Shown here: piece by piece, positions 7,848 through 18,871 of the stretch
Layout of the letters: each line of letters starts with the position of its first letter
How positions within the stretch are numbered: position 1 is the stretch's first letter
DNA from: Marinactinospora thermotolerans DSM 45154
GTDB lineage: Bacteria > Actinomycetota > Actinomycetes > Streptosporangiales > Streptosporangiaceae
DNA: 64,000 bases
Direction: 5' to 3'
NCBI RefSeq assembly: GCF_900167435.1
Contig: NZ_FUWS01000009.1
Location: 62,001 to 126,000, forward strand
Translations under genes and position numbers: made by a program
Notes under the pieces: model-generated
Told to the model about the DNA's origin: nothing
Databases searched by the model: none
The model's input: only the letters and a program-made list of their open reading frames with translations

Positions 7848-8654
7848 TCAGAGCAGGCGTACCGGTGTGGGGCCGCCGTTGAGGTGGGTGAGCGCCGCGT
7901 CGTGCAGGGCGCCGTTGCTGCACACCAGGGCGCCGCCATCGGTGAAGTCCCGGCCGCGCAGATCGGTGGCGCGCCCTCCGGCCTCCTCCAGGATCACGGG
8001 CAGCGGCGCGGCGTCCCACAGCGACAGCTCCGGTTCGGCGGAGATGTCGACCACCCCCTCGGCCACCATCACGTGCGACCAGAAGTCGCCGTAGGCGCGC
8101 GTACGCCACACCGAGCGGGTCAGGCCGAGGAAGGACTCCAGGCGCTGCTGCTCCTCCCATCCCGTCAGCGACGAGTAGGACAGGGACGCGTCCTCGATCC
8201 GCGCCACCTGCGAGACGCGGCAGCGTGTCGCCTTGGCCAGGCTGCGCCCGCTCCAGGCCCCGCCGTCCCGGGCCGCCCACCAGCGGCGGTTCAACGCCGG
8301 CGCCGACACCAGCCCGACGACCGGGCGGTCCCCTTCCAACAGCGCGATGAGGGTGGCCCACACCGGGACACCGCGCACGTAGTTCTTCGTGCCATCGATC
8401 GGGTCGATCACCCAGCAGCGGGACGCCGATCCGGTACGGCCGTACTCCTCACCGACCACCGCGTCCCTTGGCCGGGCCCGCGACAGCACGCCGCGCAGCG
8501 CCTCCTCCACCGAGCGGTCGGCCTCGGTCACCGGGGTGAGGTCGGGTTTGGTGTCCACCTTGAGGTCGAGGGAACGGAAGTGCTTCAAAGAGATGTCGTC
8601 GGCCGCGTCAGCGAGGACGTGGGCGAGACGCAGGTCATCGTCAAAGGCCGCCAT
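7848..8654 (-). CDS. hisN: Histidinol-phosphatase (inositol monophosphatase family)
   Basis: A 268-residue Mg2+/Li+-sensitive phosphatase of the IMPase fold. The metal-binding motifs are all present: GEEYG, WVIDPIDGTKNYVRG and, near the C-terminus, LWDAAPLPVILEEAGG. Actinobacteria use an IMPase-type HisN for the histidinol-phosphate step of histidine synthesis, and the sequence and the aroA/rsgA neighbourhood fit that role; a general inositol-phosphate phosphatase cannot be excluded. The start is the ATG at 8654 (MAAFDDDLRLAH), where family homology begins; the upstream in-frame extension to 8897 would overlap the divergent HAD gene. Confidence 0.87.
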   Translation of the reverse strand: MAAFDDDLRLAHVLADAADDISLKHFRSLDLKVDTKPDLTPVTEADRSVEEALRGVLSRARPRDAVVGEEYGRTGSASRCWVIDPIDGTKNYVRGVPVWATLIALLEGDRPVVGLVSAPALNRRWWAARDGGAWSGRSLAKATRCRVSQVARIEDASLSYSSLTGWEEQQRLESFLGLTRSVWRTRAYGDFWSHVMVAEGVVDISAEPELSLWDAAPLPVILEEAGGRATDLRGRDFTDGGALVCSNGALHDAALTHLNGGPTPVRLL

Positions 8655-8820
8655 GGCCGGTAACGCTACCGTTCCCCGCGGCCGCGTGTCCGCAGGTCCG
8701 CGTGGGCGGGATCGAACCGGTCGCCTCCCGTGGCCGTCCGAGGCCGTGAACCGGCCGGGGCGGCGCCACGCCGCGGGCGGTGTTCCGCTTCGCGGCCCGC
8801 GTTGAGGAGACTGGGGAGCC

Positions 8821-9540
8821 GTGAACGAGATCATGGAGGACCCCTCCCCCCTCACCGAGCCGCCGGCGTTCCTGTTCGACCTCGACGGGACCCTCATCGA
8901 CAGCGTCTACCAGCACGTCATCGCCTGGCGCAACGCCCTGGCGGAGATGGAGATCGACCTGGCGGTGTGGCGCATCCACCGCAGGATCGGCATGAGCGGA
9001 GGACTGTTCGTCTCGGCGCTGATACGCGAGACCGGCGTCGACCTCACCGCGGAGCAGGCCGAGCGGCTCCAGAAGGCGCACGCGCGCGAATACCTGCGCC
9101 AGCACGGGTCGGTGCGTCCGCTGCCCGGCGCGGCCGACCTGCTGGCCACGCTCTCCGAACGCGGCATCAGGTGGGCGATCGCCACCAGCGGACGCCGCGC
9201 GACCGCGGGGCGCGCCCTCGGCCTGCTCGGACTGCCCGAGGACACCCCCATGGTCACCCGCGATCTCGTCCGCCACGCCAAACCGGACCCCGACCTGTTC
9301 CTCGCCGCCGCGCGCCGGCTGGGCGTGCACCCCTCGGCGACGATGGTCGTCGGCGACAGCGTGTGGGACCTGCTGGCCGCGCGGCGGGCCGGCGCGTTGG
9401 GGGTGGGCCTGATGTCGGGAGGGTACGGGCGCGAGGAGCTGGAGCGCGCCGGCGCCTACCGGGTGTACCGCGACCCCTTGGACATGCTGGAACACCTCGA
9501 CGAGCTCGGCGTGCGCGGCGGCGCCGTCATCGATCCCTGA
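8821..9540 (+). CDS. HAD-superfamily hydrolase (phosphatase, subfamily IA)
   Basis: A 239-residue haloacid-dehalogenase-fold phosphatase. All four motifs are visible: the nucleophile DLDGTLID (residues about 20-27), the Ser/Thr motif in IATSG, the lysine in HAKPDPD, and the acidic VVGDSVWDLLAA. A helical cap lies between motifs I and II. The start is GTG at 8821, with GAGGAGACTGGGGAG upstream. It would dephosphorylate a small phosphorylated metabolite, such as a sugar phosphate or phosphoglycolate; the substrate cannot be read from sequence. It is divergent from hisN. Confidence 0.85.
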   Translation: MNEIMEDPSPLTEPPAFLFDLDGTLIDSVYQHVIAWRNALAEMEIDLAVWRIHRRIGMSGGLFVSALIRETGVDLTAEQAERLQKAHAREYLRQHGSVRPLPGAADLLATLSERGIRWAIATSGRRATAGRALGLLGLPEDTPMVTRDLVRHAKPDPDLFLAAARRLGVHPSATMVVGDSVWDLLAARRAGALGVGLMSGGYGREELERAGAYRVYRDPLDMLEHLDELGVRGGAVIDP

Positions 9541-9651
9541 CGGCGCCGCCGCCGATCCGCGCGCCGTCCCCACCCCGGTTCCACCGGACCGGACCGCGGC
9601 ACCCGATGCCGGGGGAGGGGCCGGGAACGGCGTGACGTATTCTGGTGGATC

Positions 9652-9753
9652 ATGTCCGGTCCCACCGCTGATCTGCGCATGGTCCTGATCTCCATGTCGC
9701 TGACGAGTACCGACGACGCGCTGTGTCGTCCCTTCGGCCTTGGCGAACGCTGA
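9652..9753 (+). CDS. Putative 33-residue leader peptide upstream of the YeeE-type transporter
   Basis: A short ATG ORF encoding 33 residues, beginning MSGPTADLRM and ending LCRPFGLGER, then TGA. A -10-like TATTCT (9639-9644) lies only a few nt before the ATG, so it may be read from a leaderless transcript. Between its stop and the transporter start sits a strong hairpin (9789-9812). Actinobacteria often place short cysteine-containing leader peptides ahead of sulfur-uptake genes, and the single Cys lies in the last third here, so a translation-coupled attenuator is possible. No homology was checked. Confidence 0.45.
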   Translation: MSGPTADLRMVLISMSLTSTDDALCRPFGLGER

Positions 9754-9788
9754 AGCGTAGCCGCCCTCCTCAGCGAAAACCGGCTTGT

Positions 9789-9812
9789 GGAGGGCCGCCG
9801 TCGCGGCCCTCC
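9789..9812 (+). promoter_or_regulatory. Attenuator-like hairpin before the YeeE-type transporter gene
   Basis: Perfect 10-bp stem GGAGGGCCGC/GCGGCCCTCC with a CGTC loop, 36 nt after the leader peptide stop and 22 nt before the transporter GTG. It can act as a terminator whose formation depends on leader translation, or it may simply be a 5'-UTR hairpin. Confidence 0.5.
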
Positions 9813-9834
9813 GCCCCTCCTTGGAGATCCATCC

Positions 9835-11136
9835 GTGACCACCTCGGCCACTCCTCCGCTCTCGCCTGCCCCGGAACGGGACCGATCGCCCGTCTCCCGT
9901 CTCCTCTTCCACAACGTCTTGTCCGTCCCGCCGCCCGCGGCCCCGGGGCTCGACCCCGTTCGACGTCTCCCCCTGGCCGTGGCGCTGGTGGGGCTGGCCG
10001 CGCTCACCGCCTACGTGTGGACGGCCCATGGCACCCGTCAGGGACTGCTCCTGCTCCTCGGCGGGGGCCTGGGTGTCGCCCTCTTCCACGCCAGGTTCGG
10101 TTTCACCTCGGCCTGGCGGCAGTTCATCGCCGTGGGCAACGGAACCGGTCTGCGCGCCCACGCCCTCCTGCTGGGCACCACCGCGACCCTGTTCGCCCTG
10201 ATCATCGGCACCGGGACCGGTCTGTTCGGTGCCCAGCCCACCCCGTCGGCGGGCCCGCTGGGCGTCGCGCTGCTGCTCGGCGGGCTTCTCTTCGGCATCG
10301 GCATGCAGCTCGGGGGAGCCTGCGCCTCGGGAACGCTCTACGTCGTCGGGTCGGGACAGACCTCGGTGCTGCCGACGCTGCTCGGCTTCATCGTCGGCTC
10401 GGTGATCTACAGCCGCATGTGGGAGTCGGTCAACGACCTGCCGGCCCTGCCGCCCTTCCTGATCTCCGACCACATCGGCTGGTTCGGCTCCTGGGCGGTG
10501 ACCATCGCCGCGTTGCTCGTGGTCGTCCTCCTCACCCGACTGGTGCAAAGGCGGCGCACCCCGCCGCCCGTCGCCCCGGTGCCCACCACCACCGGCCCGG
10601 CCCGGATCCTGCGGGGCTCCTGGCCCCTGCTGGCCGGCGCGGTCGTGCTCGCCCTGCTGGGCGCCGGCGTGCTCCTGGTGTCCGGCGGCGCGTGGGGGGT
10701 GACCAGCGCGTTCAACCTGTGGGGCGCCAAGTTCCTCCAGCTGCTCGGCGCCGAACCGCAGAACTGGGCGTTCTGGCAGCAGCCGGCGCAGGCCCAGCAG
10801 CTCGCCGGCCCGATCCTGGCGGACAAGACGAGCCTCACCGACATCGGCATCATCCTCGGCGCGGCGGTCGCCGCCGCGGCGGCCGGCTCGTGGCGGCTGT
10901 ACAGCCGCGTCCCGTGGAACGCCGTGGCCGCGGGCCTGGTGGGCGGTGTCCTGATGGGCATCGGCGCCCGGCTCGCGGGCGGCTGCAACATCGGCGCCTA
11001 CCTGGCCGGCATCGCCTCGGGGAGCCTGCACGGCTGGCTGTGGGCGGTGGTCGCCCTCCTCGGCACCTGGATCGGGCTCAAGGCCCGCCTGCTCTTCGGG
11101 CTGTCCAACCCCAAGCCGGGCGACGGCGCCTGCTGA
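9835..11136 (+). CDS. YeeE/YedE family thiosulfate/sulfur transporter
   Basis: A 433-residue integral membrane protein with about 10-12 helices arranged as two related halves. Each half carries the family's conserved cysteine motif, GGACASGTLY (Cys163) and GGCNIGAYLAGI (Cys384). In the characterised YeeE (TsuA) protein such cysteines relay thiosulfate across the membrane. The last residue is an additional cysteine. The start is GTG at 9835 with GGAG nine nt upstream; an earlier in-frame ATG (9787) lies inside the hairpin stem and has no ribosome site. It is preceded by a leader ORF and hairpin that may couple expression to sulfur status. Confidence 0.9.
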   Translation: MTTSATPPLSPAPERDRSPVSRLLFHNVLSVPPPAAPGLDPVRRLPLAVALVGLAALTAYVWTAHGTRQGLLLLLGGGLGVALFHARFGFTSAWRQFIAVGNGTGLRAHALLLGTTATLFALIIGTGTGLFGAQPTPSAGPLGVALLLGGLLFGIGMQLGGACASGTLYVVGSGQTSVLPTLLGFIVGSVIYSRMWESVNDLPALPPFLISDHIGWFGSWAVTIAALLVVVLLTRLVQRRRTPPPVAPVPTTTGPARILRGSWPLLAGAVVLALLGAGVLLVSGGAWGVTSAFNLWGAKFLQLLGAEPQNWAFWQQPAQAQQLAGPILADKTSLTDIGIILGAAVAAAAAGSWRLYSRVPWNAVAAGLVGGVLMGIGARLAGGCNIGAYLAGIASGSLHGWLWAVVALLGTWIGLKARLLFGLSNPKPGDGAC

Positions 11137-11144
11137 CCCGCTGT

Positions 11145-11180
11145 CCCCTCCGGCCCGCCGGCGTGTGGCGGCCGGAGGGG
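11145..11180. terminator. Bidirectional terminator between yeeE-type gene and rsgA
   Basis: CCCCTCCGGCC (11145-11155) pairs perfectly with GGCCGGAGGGG (11170-11180), with a 14-nt loop, between two convergent genes. Confidence 0.65.
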
Positions 11181-11197
11181 GTGTCGCCCCGGACCGT

Positions 11198-12220
11198 TCA
11201 GGAGCGGGCCCGGCCCGCGCCGTCGGCCGCGGCGTCCTCGCCCTCGCGGCCGGCCAGCAGGCGGCGCAGCGAGACGACCCGCGCCGCCTCGACCCGCCCC
11301 TCGTCGACCCAGGCGTCCAGCGCGCACCCGTCGCCCAGATGGGTACAGCCCGGCGGGCACTCGTCGACGGCGTCGGCGAGGTCGGGGAAGCCGGCCACCA
11401 CGTCGTCGGGTTCGACGTGGGCCAGGCCGAAGCTGCGCACCCCCGGGGTGTCGATGATCCAGCCCCCCTCGATCGGCAGCGCGACCGCCGACGTCGAGGT
11501 GTGCCGGCCCCGGCCGGTCACCGGGTTGACGTGGCCCACCGCCCGGTCGGCCTCGGGGACCAGCAGGTTCACCAACGTCGACTTGCCCACGCCGGAGGAG
11601 CCGATCAGCACGCTGATCCGGCCGCGCAGGTGGTCGAGCAGGGGGGACAGGTCGCCGTCGCGCCGCGTCACCACGTGGGGGAGGTCCAGCGCCGAGTAGA
11701 GCGCCAGCAGCTCGTCGGGGGCGGCCAGGTCGGCCTTGGTCAGGCACAACAGCGGCTCCAACCCGGCGTCATAGGCGGCGACCAGGCAGCGGTCGATGAA
11801 ACGGGGCTGGGGGTCGGGGTCGGCCAGCGCGCAGACGATCACCAACCGGTCGGCGTTGGCCACGATGACGCGCTCGACCGGATCGGTGTCGTCGGCGGTG
11901 CGCCGCAGCACCGAGGAACGCTCCTCGACGCGCACCACGCGCGCCAGGGTGTCGGGCCGGCCCGACAGGTCGCCGACCAGGGCCACCCGGTCTCCCACGA
12001 CGATGGAGCCCCGGCCCAACTCGCGCGCCTTCATGGCGACGACCGAGCGGCCGTTGACCAGGCAGCGGTAGCGCCCCCGGTCGACCGCGGTCACGAACCC
12101 CTCTTGGGCGTCCTCGTGCCGGGGACGCTTGCGGGTGCGCGGACGCGAACCGCCGCGCGCCCGCACCCGGATGTCGTCCTCGTCGAGGTCGGGCCTGCCC
12201 CGTCCGGACCCCGCCCTCAC
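11198..12220 (-). CDS. rsgA: Ribosome small subunit-dependent GTPase A
   Basis: A 340-residue circularly permuted GTPase that checks late 30S maturation. The N-terminal OB domain (about residues 40-110) is followed by permuted G motifs: TKAD (G4) before GSSGVGKST (G1), then DTPGVR (G3). A C-terminal zinc knuckle is built from [12 protein letters not shown]. The GTG at 12220 overlaps the aroA stop codon as GTGA, so I prefer it over the GTG at 12238. It is translationally coupled to aroA; the same pairing is common in actinobacteria. Confidence 0.95.
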   Translation of the reverse strand: MRAGSGRGRPDLDEDDIRVRARGGSRPRTRKRPRHEDAQEGFVTAVDRGRYRCLVNGRSVVAMKARELGRGSIVVGDRVALVGDLSGRPDTLARVVRVEERSSVLRRTADDTDPVERVIVANADRLVIVCALADPDPQPRFIDRCLVAAYDAGLEPLLCLTKADLAAPDELLALYSALDLPHVVTRRDGDLSPLLDHLRGRISVLIGSSGVGKSTLVNLLVPEADRAVGHVNPVTGRGRHTSTSAVALPIEGGWIIDTPGVRSFGLAHVEPDDVVAGFPDLADAVDECPPGCTHLGDGCALDAWVDEGRVEAARVVSLRRLLAGREGEDAAADGAGRARS

Positions 12221-13491
12221 GCCACCACCCGCGACCACAGCTCGGGGAAGTCGGGCAGCGTCTTGCCGGTGGTGGCGATGTCCTCCACCTCCACCCCGGG
12301 CACCGCGAGCCCGATGACGGCGCCGGAGGTGGCCATCCGGTGGTCGTCGTAGCTGGCGAACACCCCGCCGCGCAGGGGCCGCGGCCGGATGACCAGGCCG
12401 TCGGCGAGCTCCTCGGCGTCGCCGCCCAGCGCGTTGATCTCGCGTACGAGGGCGGCGATCCGGTCGGTCTCGTGTCGGCGCAGGTGGGAGATCCCGGTGA
12501 GGCGCGACGGCGTGTCGGCCAGGGCGGCCACCGCGGCGATCGTCGGGGTGAGCTCGCCCACGGCGCGAAGGTCGGCGTCGATGCCCCGGATCCGCCCGGT
12601 GCCGCGCAGGGTGAGCCCGTCGGCCTCCAGCGTCACCTCGCCGCCCATCGAGGCGAACAGGTCGCGTAGGGCGTCACCGGGCTGTGTGGTGTGCCGCGGC
12701 CAGTCGCGTACCGTCACCCGGCCACCGGTGACCAACGCGGCGGCGAGGAAGGGGGCGGCGTTGGAAAGGTCCGGTTCGACCACGAACTCGTCGGCCTTGA
12801 TCGGACCGGGGGCCACCCGCCAGGTGTCGGGCCGGGAGGTGTCGACCCGCACGCCGGCGGCCCGCAACATCTCCACGGTCATGTCCAGGTGGGGGCGCGA
12901 CGGCAACGGGCCGCCCTCGTGCCGGACCTCGACCCCCTCGGCGAAGCGGGGACCGCTGAGCAGCAGGGCCGAGACGAACTGCGAGGAGCCCGAGGCGTCC
13001 AGGGTGACCGAGCCGCCGCGAAGCCGCCCCCGCCCGCGGATGACGAGCGGCAGGGCGCCGCGGCCGCCGTCGTCGATGTCGGCCCCCAACGAGCGCAGCG
13101 CCTCGAGCAACGGGCCGACCGGCCGCTCCCGCGCGCGGGGGTCGCCGTCGAAGGAGACGTCGCCGTCGGCCAGGGCGGCCAGCGGCGGGACGAACCGCAT
13201 GACCGTGCCGGCGTTGCCGACGTCCACCGAGGCGGGACCGCGGGGCGGGGCCGGGGTGACCGCCCAGTCGGCGCCCGACTCGACCACGCCGATCCCCAGC
13301 GACCGGAGCGCCGCGGCCATGAGCTCGGTGTCGCGGCTGCGGAGCGGCCGGCGCACCACCCCGGGGGTCTCCGACAGCGCCGCCAGGACGAGCGCGCGGT
13401 TGGTCATGGACTTGGAACCGGGCAGGCTCACCGTGGCGTCCACGGGGCCGGCGGCGGTGGGCGCGGGCCAAAGCGGTGCGGAGTTGGGCAT
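12217..13491 (-). CDS. aroA: 3-phosphoshikimate 1-carboxyvinyltransferase (EPSP synthase)
   Basis: A 424-residue cytoplasmic enzyme of the shikimate pathway that transfers enolpyruvate from PEP to shikimate 3-phosphate. Signature segments: [17 protein letters not shown] at the N-terminus, the PEP-site loop [25 protein letters not shown], and near the C-terminus SYDDHRMA. The PEP loop reads TVMRF where E. coli has TAMRP, a variation I believe is usual in actinobacterial enzymes. The start is the ATG at 13491; a TTG two codons earlier is less likely. The stop overlaps the rsgA start by 4 nt. It diverges from the OsmC gene. Confidence 0.97.
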   Translation of the reverse strand: MPNSAPLWPAPTAAGPVDATVSLPGSKSMTNRALVLAALSETPGVVRRPLRSRDTELMAAALRSLGIGVVESGADWAVTPAPPRGPASVDVGNAGTVMRFVPPLAALADGDVSFDGDPRARERPVGPLLEALRSLGADIDDGGRGALPLVIRGRGRLRGGSVTLDASGSSQFVSALLLSGPRFAEGVEVRHEGGPLPSRPHLDMTVEMLRAAGVRVDTSRPDTWRVAPGPIKADEFVVEPDLSNAAPFLAAALVTGGRVTVRDWPRHTTQPGDALRDLFASMGGEVTLEADGLTLRGTGRIRGIDADLRAVGELTPTIAAVAALADTPSRLTGISHLRRHETDRIAALVREINALGGDAEELADGLVIRPRPLRGGVFASYDDHRMATSGAVIGLAVPGVEVEDIATTGKTLPDFPELWSRVVA

Positions 13492-13641
13492 GGTCAAAGG
13501 TTAGCCGTCGTGATCGGGGCGAGGGGCGGTCGCGCGCGTGCGGGGACCCCGCCGCGCCCACCGTCCGGCCGGATGCCCCCGCCGGACGAGGTCCTGCGAT
13601 GCTGGGGACTCTCGCCGCCCAAGGACGCAGAGGAGGGCCAG

Positions 13642-14136
13642 ATGGCCACGACTTCGAAGGAACACCACTACGACGTCCGCGTGCGCTGGACCGGCAACAC
13701 GGGGTCAGGGACGAGGTCCTACCGCGGGTACGAACGCGCCCACGACGTGGAGGCCCCCGGCAAGCCGGTCCTCCAGGGGTCGGCCGACCCGTCGTTTCGG
13801 GGAGACGCCACCCGGTGGAACCCCGAGGAACTGCTCGTCGCCGCCCTCGCCCAATGCCACATGCTGTCCTACCTGGCCCTGGCGGTCGGCGCGAAGGTCG
13901 ACGTGGTCGCCTACGAGGACGCCGCCACCGCCACCATGGTCACCCACGCCGACGGGTCGGGAAGCTTCACCGAGGTGACGCTGCACCCGGTGGTCACCAT
14001 CGCCGACCCCGCGATGTCGGAGGAGGCCGAACGGCTGCACGAACGCGCCCACCGGGCGTGCTTCATCGCCAACTCGGTCGCCTTCCCGGTCCACCACGAG
14101 CCGCGGATCCGCGTCGCGGACCGGTCCGAGGGCTAG
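13642..14136 (+). CDS. OsmC family peroxiredoxin-like protein
   Basis: A 164-residue protein of the OsmC/Ohr fold. It has the two redox cysteines typical of the family: Cys72 in AQCHML at the start of the central helix, and Cys140 in RACFIANS. The Arg and Glu of the active site are likely in the N-terminal strand region and in NPEELLVAA. It would reduce organic hydroperoxides with a thiol or dihydrolipoyl partner. AGGAGGG precedes the ATG at 13642. The lack of an Ohr-type motif set and the AQCH context favour OsmC over Ohr. Confidence 0.88.
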   Translation: MATTSKEHHYDVRVRWTGNTGSGTRSYRGYERAHDVEAPGKPVLQGSADPSFRGDATRWNPEELLVAALAQCHMLSYLALAVGAKVDVVAYEDAATATMVTHADGSGSFTEVTLHPVVTIADPAMSEEAERLHERAHRACFIANSVAFPVHHEPRIRVADRSEG

Positions 14137-14216
14137 GAGCGCCCGGATCCGGCCGGCGAGCGCGCTGGGGAAGGGAGCGGCGCGCGTGGGGAGGACGACC
14201 GAGCCGGCGGGTCCGG

Positions 14217-14735
14217 TCAGCGGCCGAGCCGGCCCACGGTGGAGCGCGCCTTGCGCTCGACCCGTCGACGGGTCCGCGCGCCCGTGTGGCGGGCCCGTCG
14301 CGCCATGTGCTCGGCCTCCCAGCGGAGGTGGGAGGGGCGCTTCTTCGGTTCGGTGGCGACCAGGAGCAGGGCGCTGAACAGGCTGACGTCCTTGACGGCG
14401 TCGGCCCTGGCCCGGCCCTGCTCGGCGGGGTCGCCGTCCCTGAACCCCCGGTAGCGGGCGTACAGGGTCGGTACGGACTGGACGGCCAGGAGCAGGCATC
14501 CCAGCCGGCCGGCCTTCCCGGTCACCAGGAGGGCGCCCCCGGCGAGCGCGGTGGCTCCCTGGGCGCGCACCAGCAGTTCGGGGTCGTCCGGCAGCCAGGA
14601 GTAGCGCTGGGCGAGCCGGTGCACGGTGGGTGCGAGCTCCTTGGCGCGGGGTGCCGGATCACGGAGGGTCTCCACGCCGTCCAACAGGAACGGGGCGGAG
14701 AGCAGTCGGCGGACCTGTTTGCGTAGAACTCCCAT
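14217..14735 (-). CDS. DoxX family membrane protein
   Basis: A 172-residue protein with the DoxX layout. An N-terminal amphipathic stretch (LRKQVRRLLSAPFLLDGVETL) leads to hydrophobic helices around LVRAQGATALAGGALLVTG and LGCLLLAVQSVPTLYA, then a last helix VSLFSALLLVA. The C-terminal 45 residues are strongly basic. Actinobacterial DoxX proteins have been linked to redox membrane complexes with superoxide dismutase, but the role here is unknown. I chose the ATG at 14735 over one 11 codons upstream, because homology begins at MGVLRKQ. Convergent with the OsmC gene. Confidence 0.82.
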   Translation of the reverse strand: MGVLRKQVRRLLSAPFLLDGVETLRDPAPRAKELAPTVHRLAQRYSWLPDDPELLVRAQGATALAGGALLVTGKAGRLGCLLLAVQSVPTLYARYRGFRDGDPAEQGRARADAVKDVSLFSALLLVATEPKKRPSHLRWEAEHMARRARHTGARTRRRVERKARSTVGRLGR

Positions 14736-14826
14736 GGCCCTGCGCCTACCCGGCCGGCGGGGGAACATCCACCGGAACGGCCGGCGATTCGGGGCGAGCC
14801 ACCGCGATCCCCTCTAAGCTGGACGC

Positions 14827-15687
14827 ATGTGCGGTCGTTACGCGCTGGGGCGCGGCATGGACGAGATCCGCCAGGCGTTCGGGCTCGCGGAGGAGGCCGA
14901 GCCCGCCGTGGCCGGGGACCCTCGATCCTGGCCGCCCCTGGAGGAGCTGGAGCCCGACTACAACGTCTCCCCGGGCAAGCGCGTCTACGCGGTGCTCGGT
15001 CCGCCGCCCGGCCGGCCCGACCCCGCGCCCGCGGGTCCACGGCATCTGAGCACCCTGAGGTGGGGGCTCGTCCCCTCCTGGGCGAAGGACCCCAACGTCG
15101 GCTACAAGATGATCAACGCCCGAGGCGAGACCGTCGCCGAGAAGCCCGCCTACCGGGCGGCCTTCGCCCGTCGGCGTTGCCTGCTGCCGGCCGACGCCTA
15201 CTACGAGTGGCAGCTCCTGCCCGACGCGGCCCCCGGGACGGCCGAGCCCGGCACCTCGCCGGCCACCGACCCCGAGCACCGCTCCCGCAAGTCCAAGTCG
15301 CGCAAGCGCCCCTACGCGGTGCGCTACGCCGACGGCTCCCCCCTGGCGCTGGCCGGCGTCTTCGAGCGGTGGCGCGACCCCTCGCTTCCCGAGGAGGACC
15401 CCGCCGCCTGGTTGTGGAGCTGCGCCGTCATCACCACCGAGGCGGCACCGGAGCTCGCCCACATCCATGAGCGCATGCCGGTGGTGGTGCCCGAGGACGA
15501 GTGGGGCACCTGGCTGGATCCGGCCACGGACGCCGCCGACCTGCGGTACGTGCTCGACACGACCCCGGTCTCACGCTTCGAGGTCCACCGGGTGGACACC
15601 GCGGTGAACAGCATCCGCAACAACGGGGCGCGCCTGCTGGAACCGGTCCCCGACGGGCCGGAACCGGGCACCGAGACCCTGTTCTAA
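14827..15687 (+). CDS. SOS response-associated peptidase (SRAP/YedK/HMCES family)
   Basis: A 286-residue protein that should crosslink covalently to abasic sites in single-stranded DNA through its N-terminal cysteine, shielding them from cleavage. The catalytic Cys2 follows the start Met (MCGRYALG), so the start is fixed. Other active-site parts are the Asn in YNVSPG, the NARGET motif, the glutamate in YYEWQ, and the His in HERMPVVV. At 286 residues it is longer than YedK (about 220) because of two inserts, near residues 15-45 and 135-165 (the second Lys/Arg-rich). It diverges from the DoxX gene. Confidence 0.95.
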   Translation: MCGRYALGRGMDEIRQAFGLAEEAEPAVAGDPRSWPPLEELEPDYNVSPGKRVYAVLGPPPGRPDPAPAGPRHLSTLRWGLVPSWAKDPNVGYKMINARGETVAEKPAYRAAFARRRCLLPADAYYEWQLLPDAAPGTAEPGTSPATDPEHRSRKSKSRKRPYAVRYADGSPLALAGVFERWRDPSLPEEDPAAWLWSCAVITTEAAPELAHIHERMPVVVPEDEWGTWLDPATDAADLRYVLDTTPVSRFEVHRVDTAVNSIRNNGARLLEPVPDGPEPGTETLF

Positions 15688-15802
15688 GGACGTCCGTCAC
15701 CCCGGAGGGCTGGATCGGGTGCGGCCTTCCAGGGTAATGTGGCCGCGCCACGTGGCTGTGCGTGCCCGTTCGGGCACGGCACGTCGTGACGACGGCGTGT
15801 GA

Positions 15803-17587
<1,785 letters not shown>

Positions 17588-17594
17588 CCGCGCG

Positions 17595-17627
17595 CCGGTG
17601 GGGGAGGGGCGCGCCCTCCCCCACCGG
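17595..17627. terminator. Bidirectional terminator between thiC and a methyltransferase gene
   Basis: Perfect 14-bp stem (17595-17608 with 17614-17627) and a GCGCG loop, occupying almost the whole gap between the two convergent genes. Confidence 0.8.
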
Positions 17628-17629
17628 GG

Positions 17630-18550
17630 TCAGCCCGGCTTGACGGCGCTGGCCAACAGGTGCACGCCGACGTAGTCGTCGGCCTCCTCGGCCTTGAGCT
17701 CCATCTCGACCAACCGGTTGAGCGCTCGGGGGTCGTCGTCCATCACCATCTCGACCGTGGAGGCCGAGAGCACGGTGCGGGGCCGGACCCACTCCAGCTC
17801 CAGCCCGACGTCGGTGAGGAGCTCGGCGAGCTGCTCGGCGGTGAAACAACGGGTGATCGTGCCATCCGGCCATGGGACGAGCAGGACGTCGGCGGAGGGC
17901 GCGTAGCTCAGCTCAGGCCAGCAGTCCTGTTCGGCGAGCAGGGCCATGCCGAGCACGACGGAGTCGACGCACAGCAGTGTCCGCCCGCCCGGCCGCAGGA
18001 CCCGGGCGATCTCGGCCAGCGAGGCCTCGGTGACCAGGTGCTGGGAGAGCACCCGGTTGTCGGCGATCACGCCGTCGAACACGCCGCTGGCGAAGCTGGA
18101 CAGGAAGGTGGAGTCGCCGACCACGGAACGCAGCCGGCCGGGAGGACGACGGCGCTGGGTGGGGGTCTCGGCGTTGCCGTTGACGAGGGTGAGGGTGCGC
18201 CGGGGCGCCAGTTCCACCGAGGGAAGCAGGGTGACGACGTCGTGACCGGCCGCCACCGCGCGTGGCGCTCCGCGGTACTCGGGGCCGGACAGGTCGAGGA
18301 TGCGACCCGGTTCGCGAGGAAGCCACCGCGCGAGCTGGGCGCCGGCCACCGCCCAGTAGAACTGCCAGTACGCCGACAGGGAGTCCGTGGTGGCGAAGTG
18401 GGCGGCCGGGGAACGGGGTGGCGGTGGTCCGGTTACGGGGTTGGCGGTTCTCCGGGGCGCCACCGGATGTGCCGCGGAACTGGAGGACGGTCGCACGCGC
18501 GCTCCTCTCCCAACGCCTGCCGTGAGGGTCTCACTCCTCACTCTATTCAT
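17630..18550 (-). CDS. Class I SAM-dependent methyltransferase-like protein
   Basis: A 306-residue protein with a Methyltransf_11-type core. The motif I region GRILDLSGPEYRGAPRAVAAG is degenerate (no GxGxG), motif II falls near VVGDSTFLSSF, and post-motif ARVLRPGGRTLLCVDSV is clear. The first 45 residues are Ser/Pro/Arg-rich and probably disordered. The C-terminal part (about 200-300) is specific to this subfamily. The altered glycine loop means catalytic activity is uncertain. GGGGCAGC precedes the ATG at 18550. Substrate unknown. It is divergent from sigR, whose promoter lies in the intervening region. Confidence 0.75.
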   Translation of the reverse strand: MNRVRSETLTAGVGRGARVRPSSSSAAHPVAPRRTANPVTGPPPPRSPAAHFATTDSLSAYWQFYWAVAGAQLARWLPREPGRILDLSGPEYRGAPRAVAAGHDVVTLLPSVELAPRRTLTLVNGNAETPTQRRRPPGRLRSVVGDSTFLSSFASGVFDGVIADNRVLSQHLVTEASLAEIARVLRPGGRTLLCVDSVVLGMALLAEQDCWPELSYAPSADVLLVPWPDGTITRCFTAEQLAELLTDVGLELEWVRPRTVLSASTVEMVMDDDPRALNRLVEMELKAEEADDYVGVHLLASAVKPG

Positions 18551-18611
18551 GCTGCCCCTTGCGGGATCGGCTGAAAACGAAAGTTCCGCTGGGAGCGGAT
18601 CGCGTCCGCCA

Positions 18612-18637
18612 GGAATCAGGCGGGGGCGGACGTTGTT
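18612..18637 (+). promoter_or_regulatory. SigR-type autoregulatory promoter of sigR-rsrA
   Basis: GGAAT (18612-18616) and GTT (18635-18637) separated by exactly 18 nt match the S. coelicolor SigR consensus GGAAT-N18-GTT. It lies about 95 nt upstream of an in-frame ATG that would give a longer SigR. The position mirrors the S. coelicolor sigRp2 promoter, through which SigR activates its own operon under disulfide stress. Confidence 0.7.
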
Positions 18638-18871
18638 GGCAACGGCATCACCTCAGGACCGACCGCCCGCGCTGTCGCGAAGCAAGCCGGGACACGCGGA
18701 CGGGCGGGAGTCGAGAGCAAAGGCAGGTCGATGCCGGGTTCAACAGGATGTCTGCTGGACGAGCCCCTGACCGGGGCTCCGCCGGGTCGTGGTGTGCGCT
18801 TCTCCTCCTCCGCATCGTATGGTGTGGCTACGGTTGCCCCACGGGACACCAGCAGGAGGAGGCCGGCGGGC

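Noticed and set aside
8641-11031. A 796-codon minus-strand frame across the HAD and YeeE-type genes
   Set aside because: Antisense to two well-supported genes and composed of Gln/Arg/Glu/Gly repeats; no domain.
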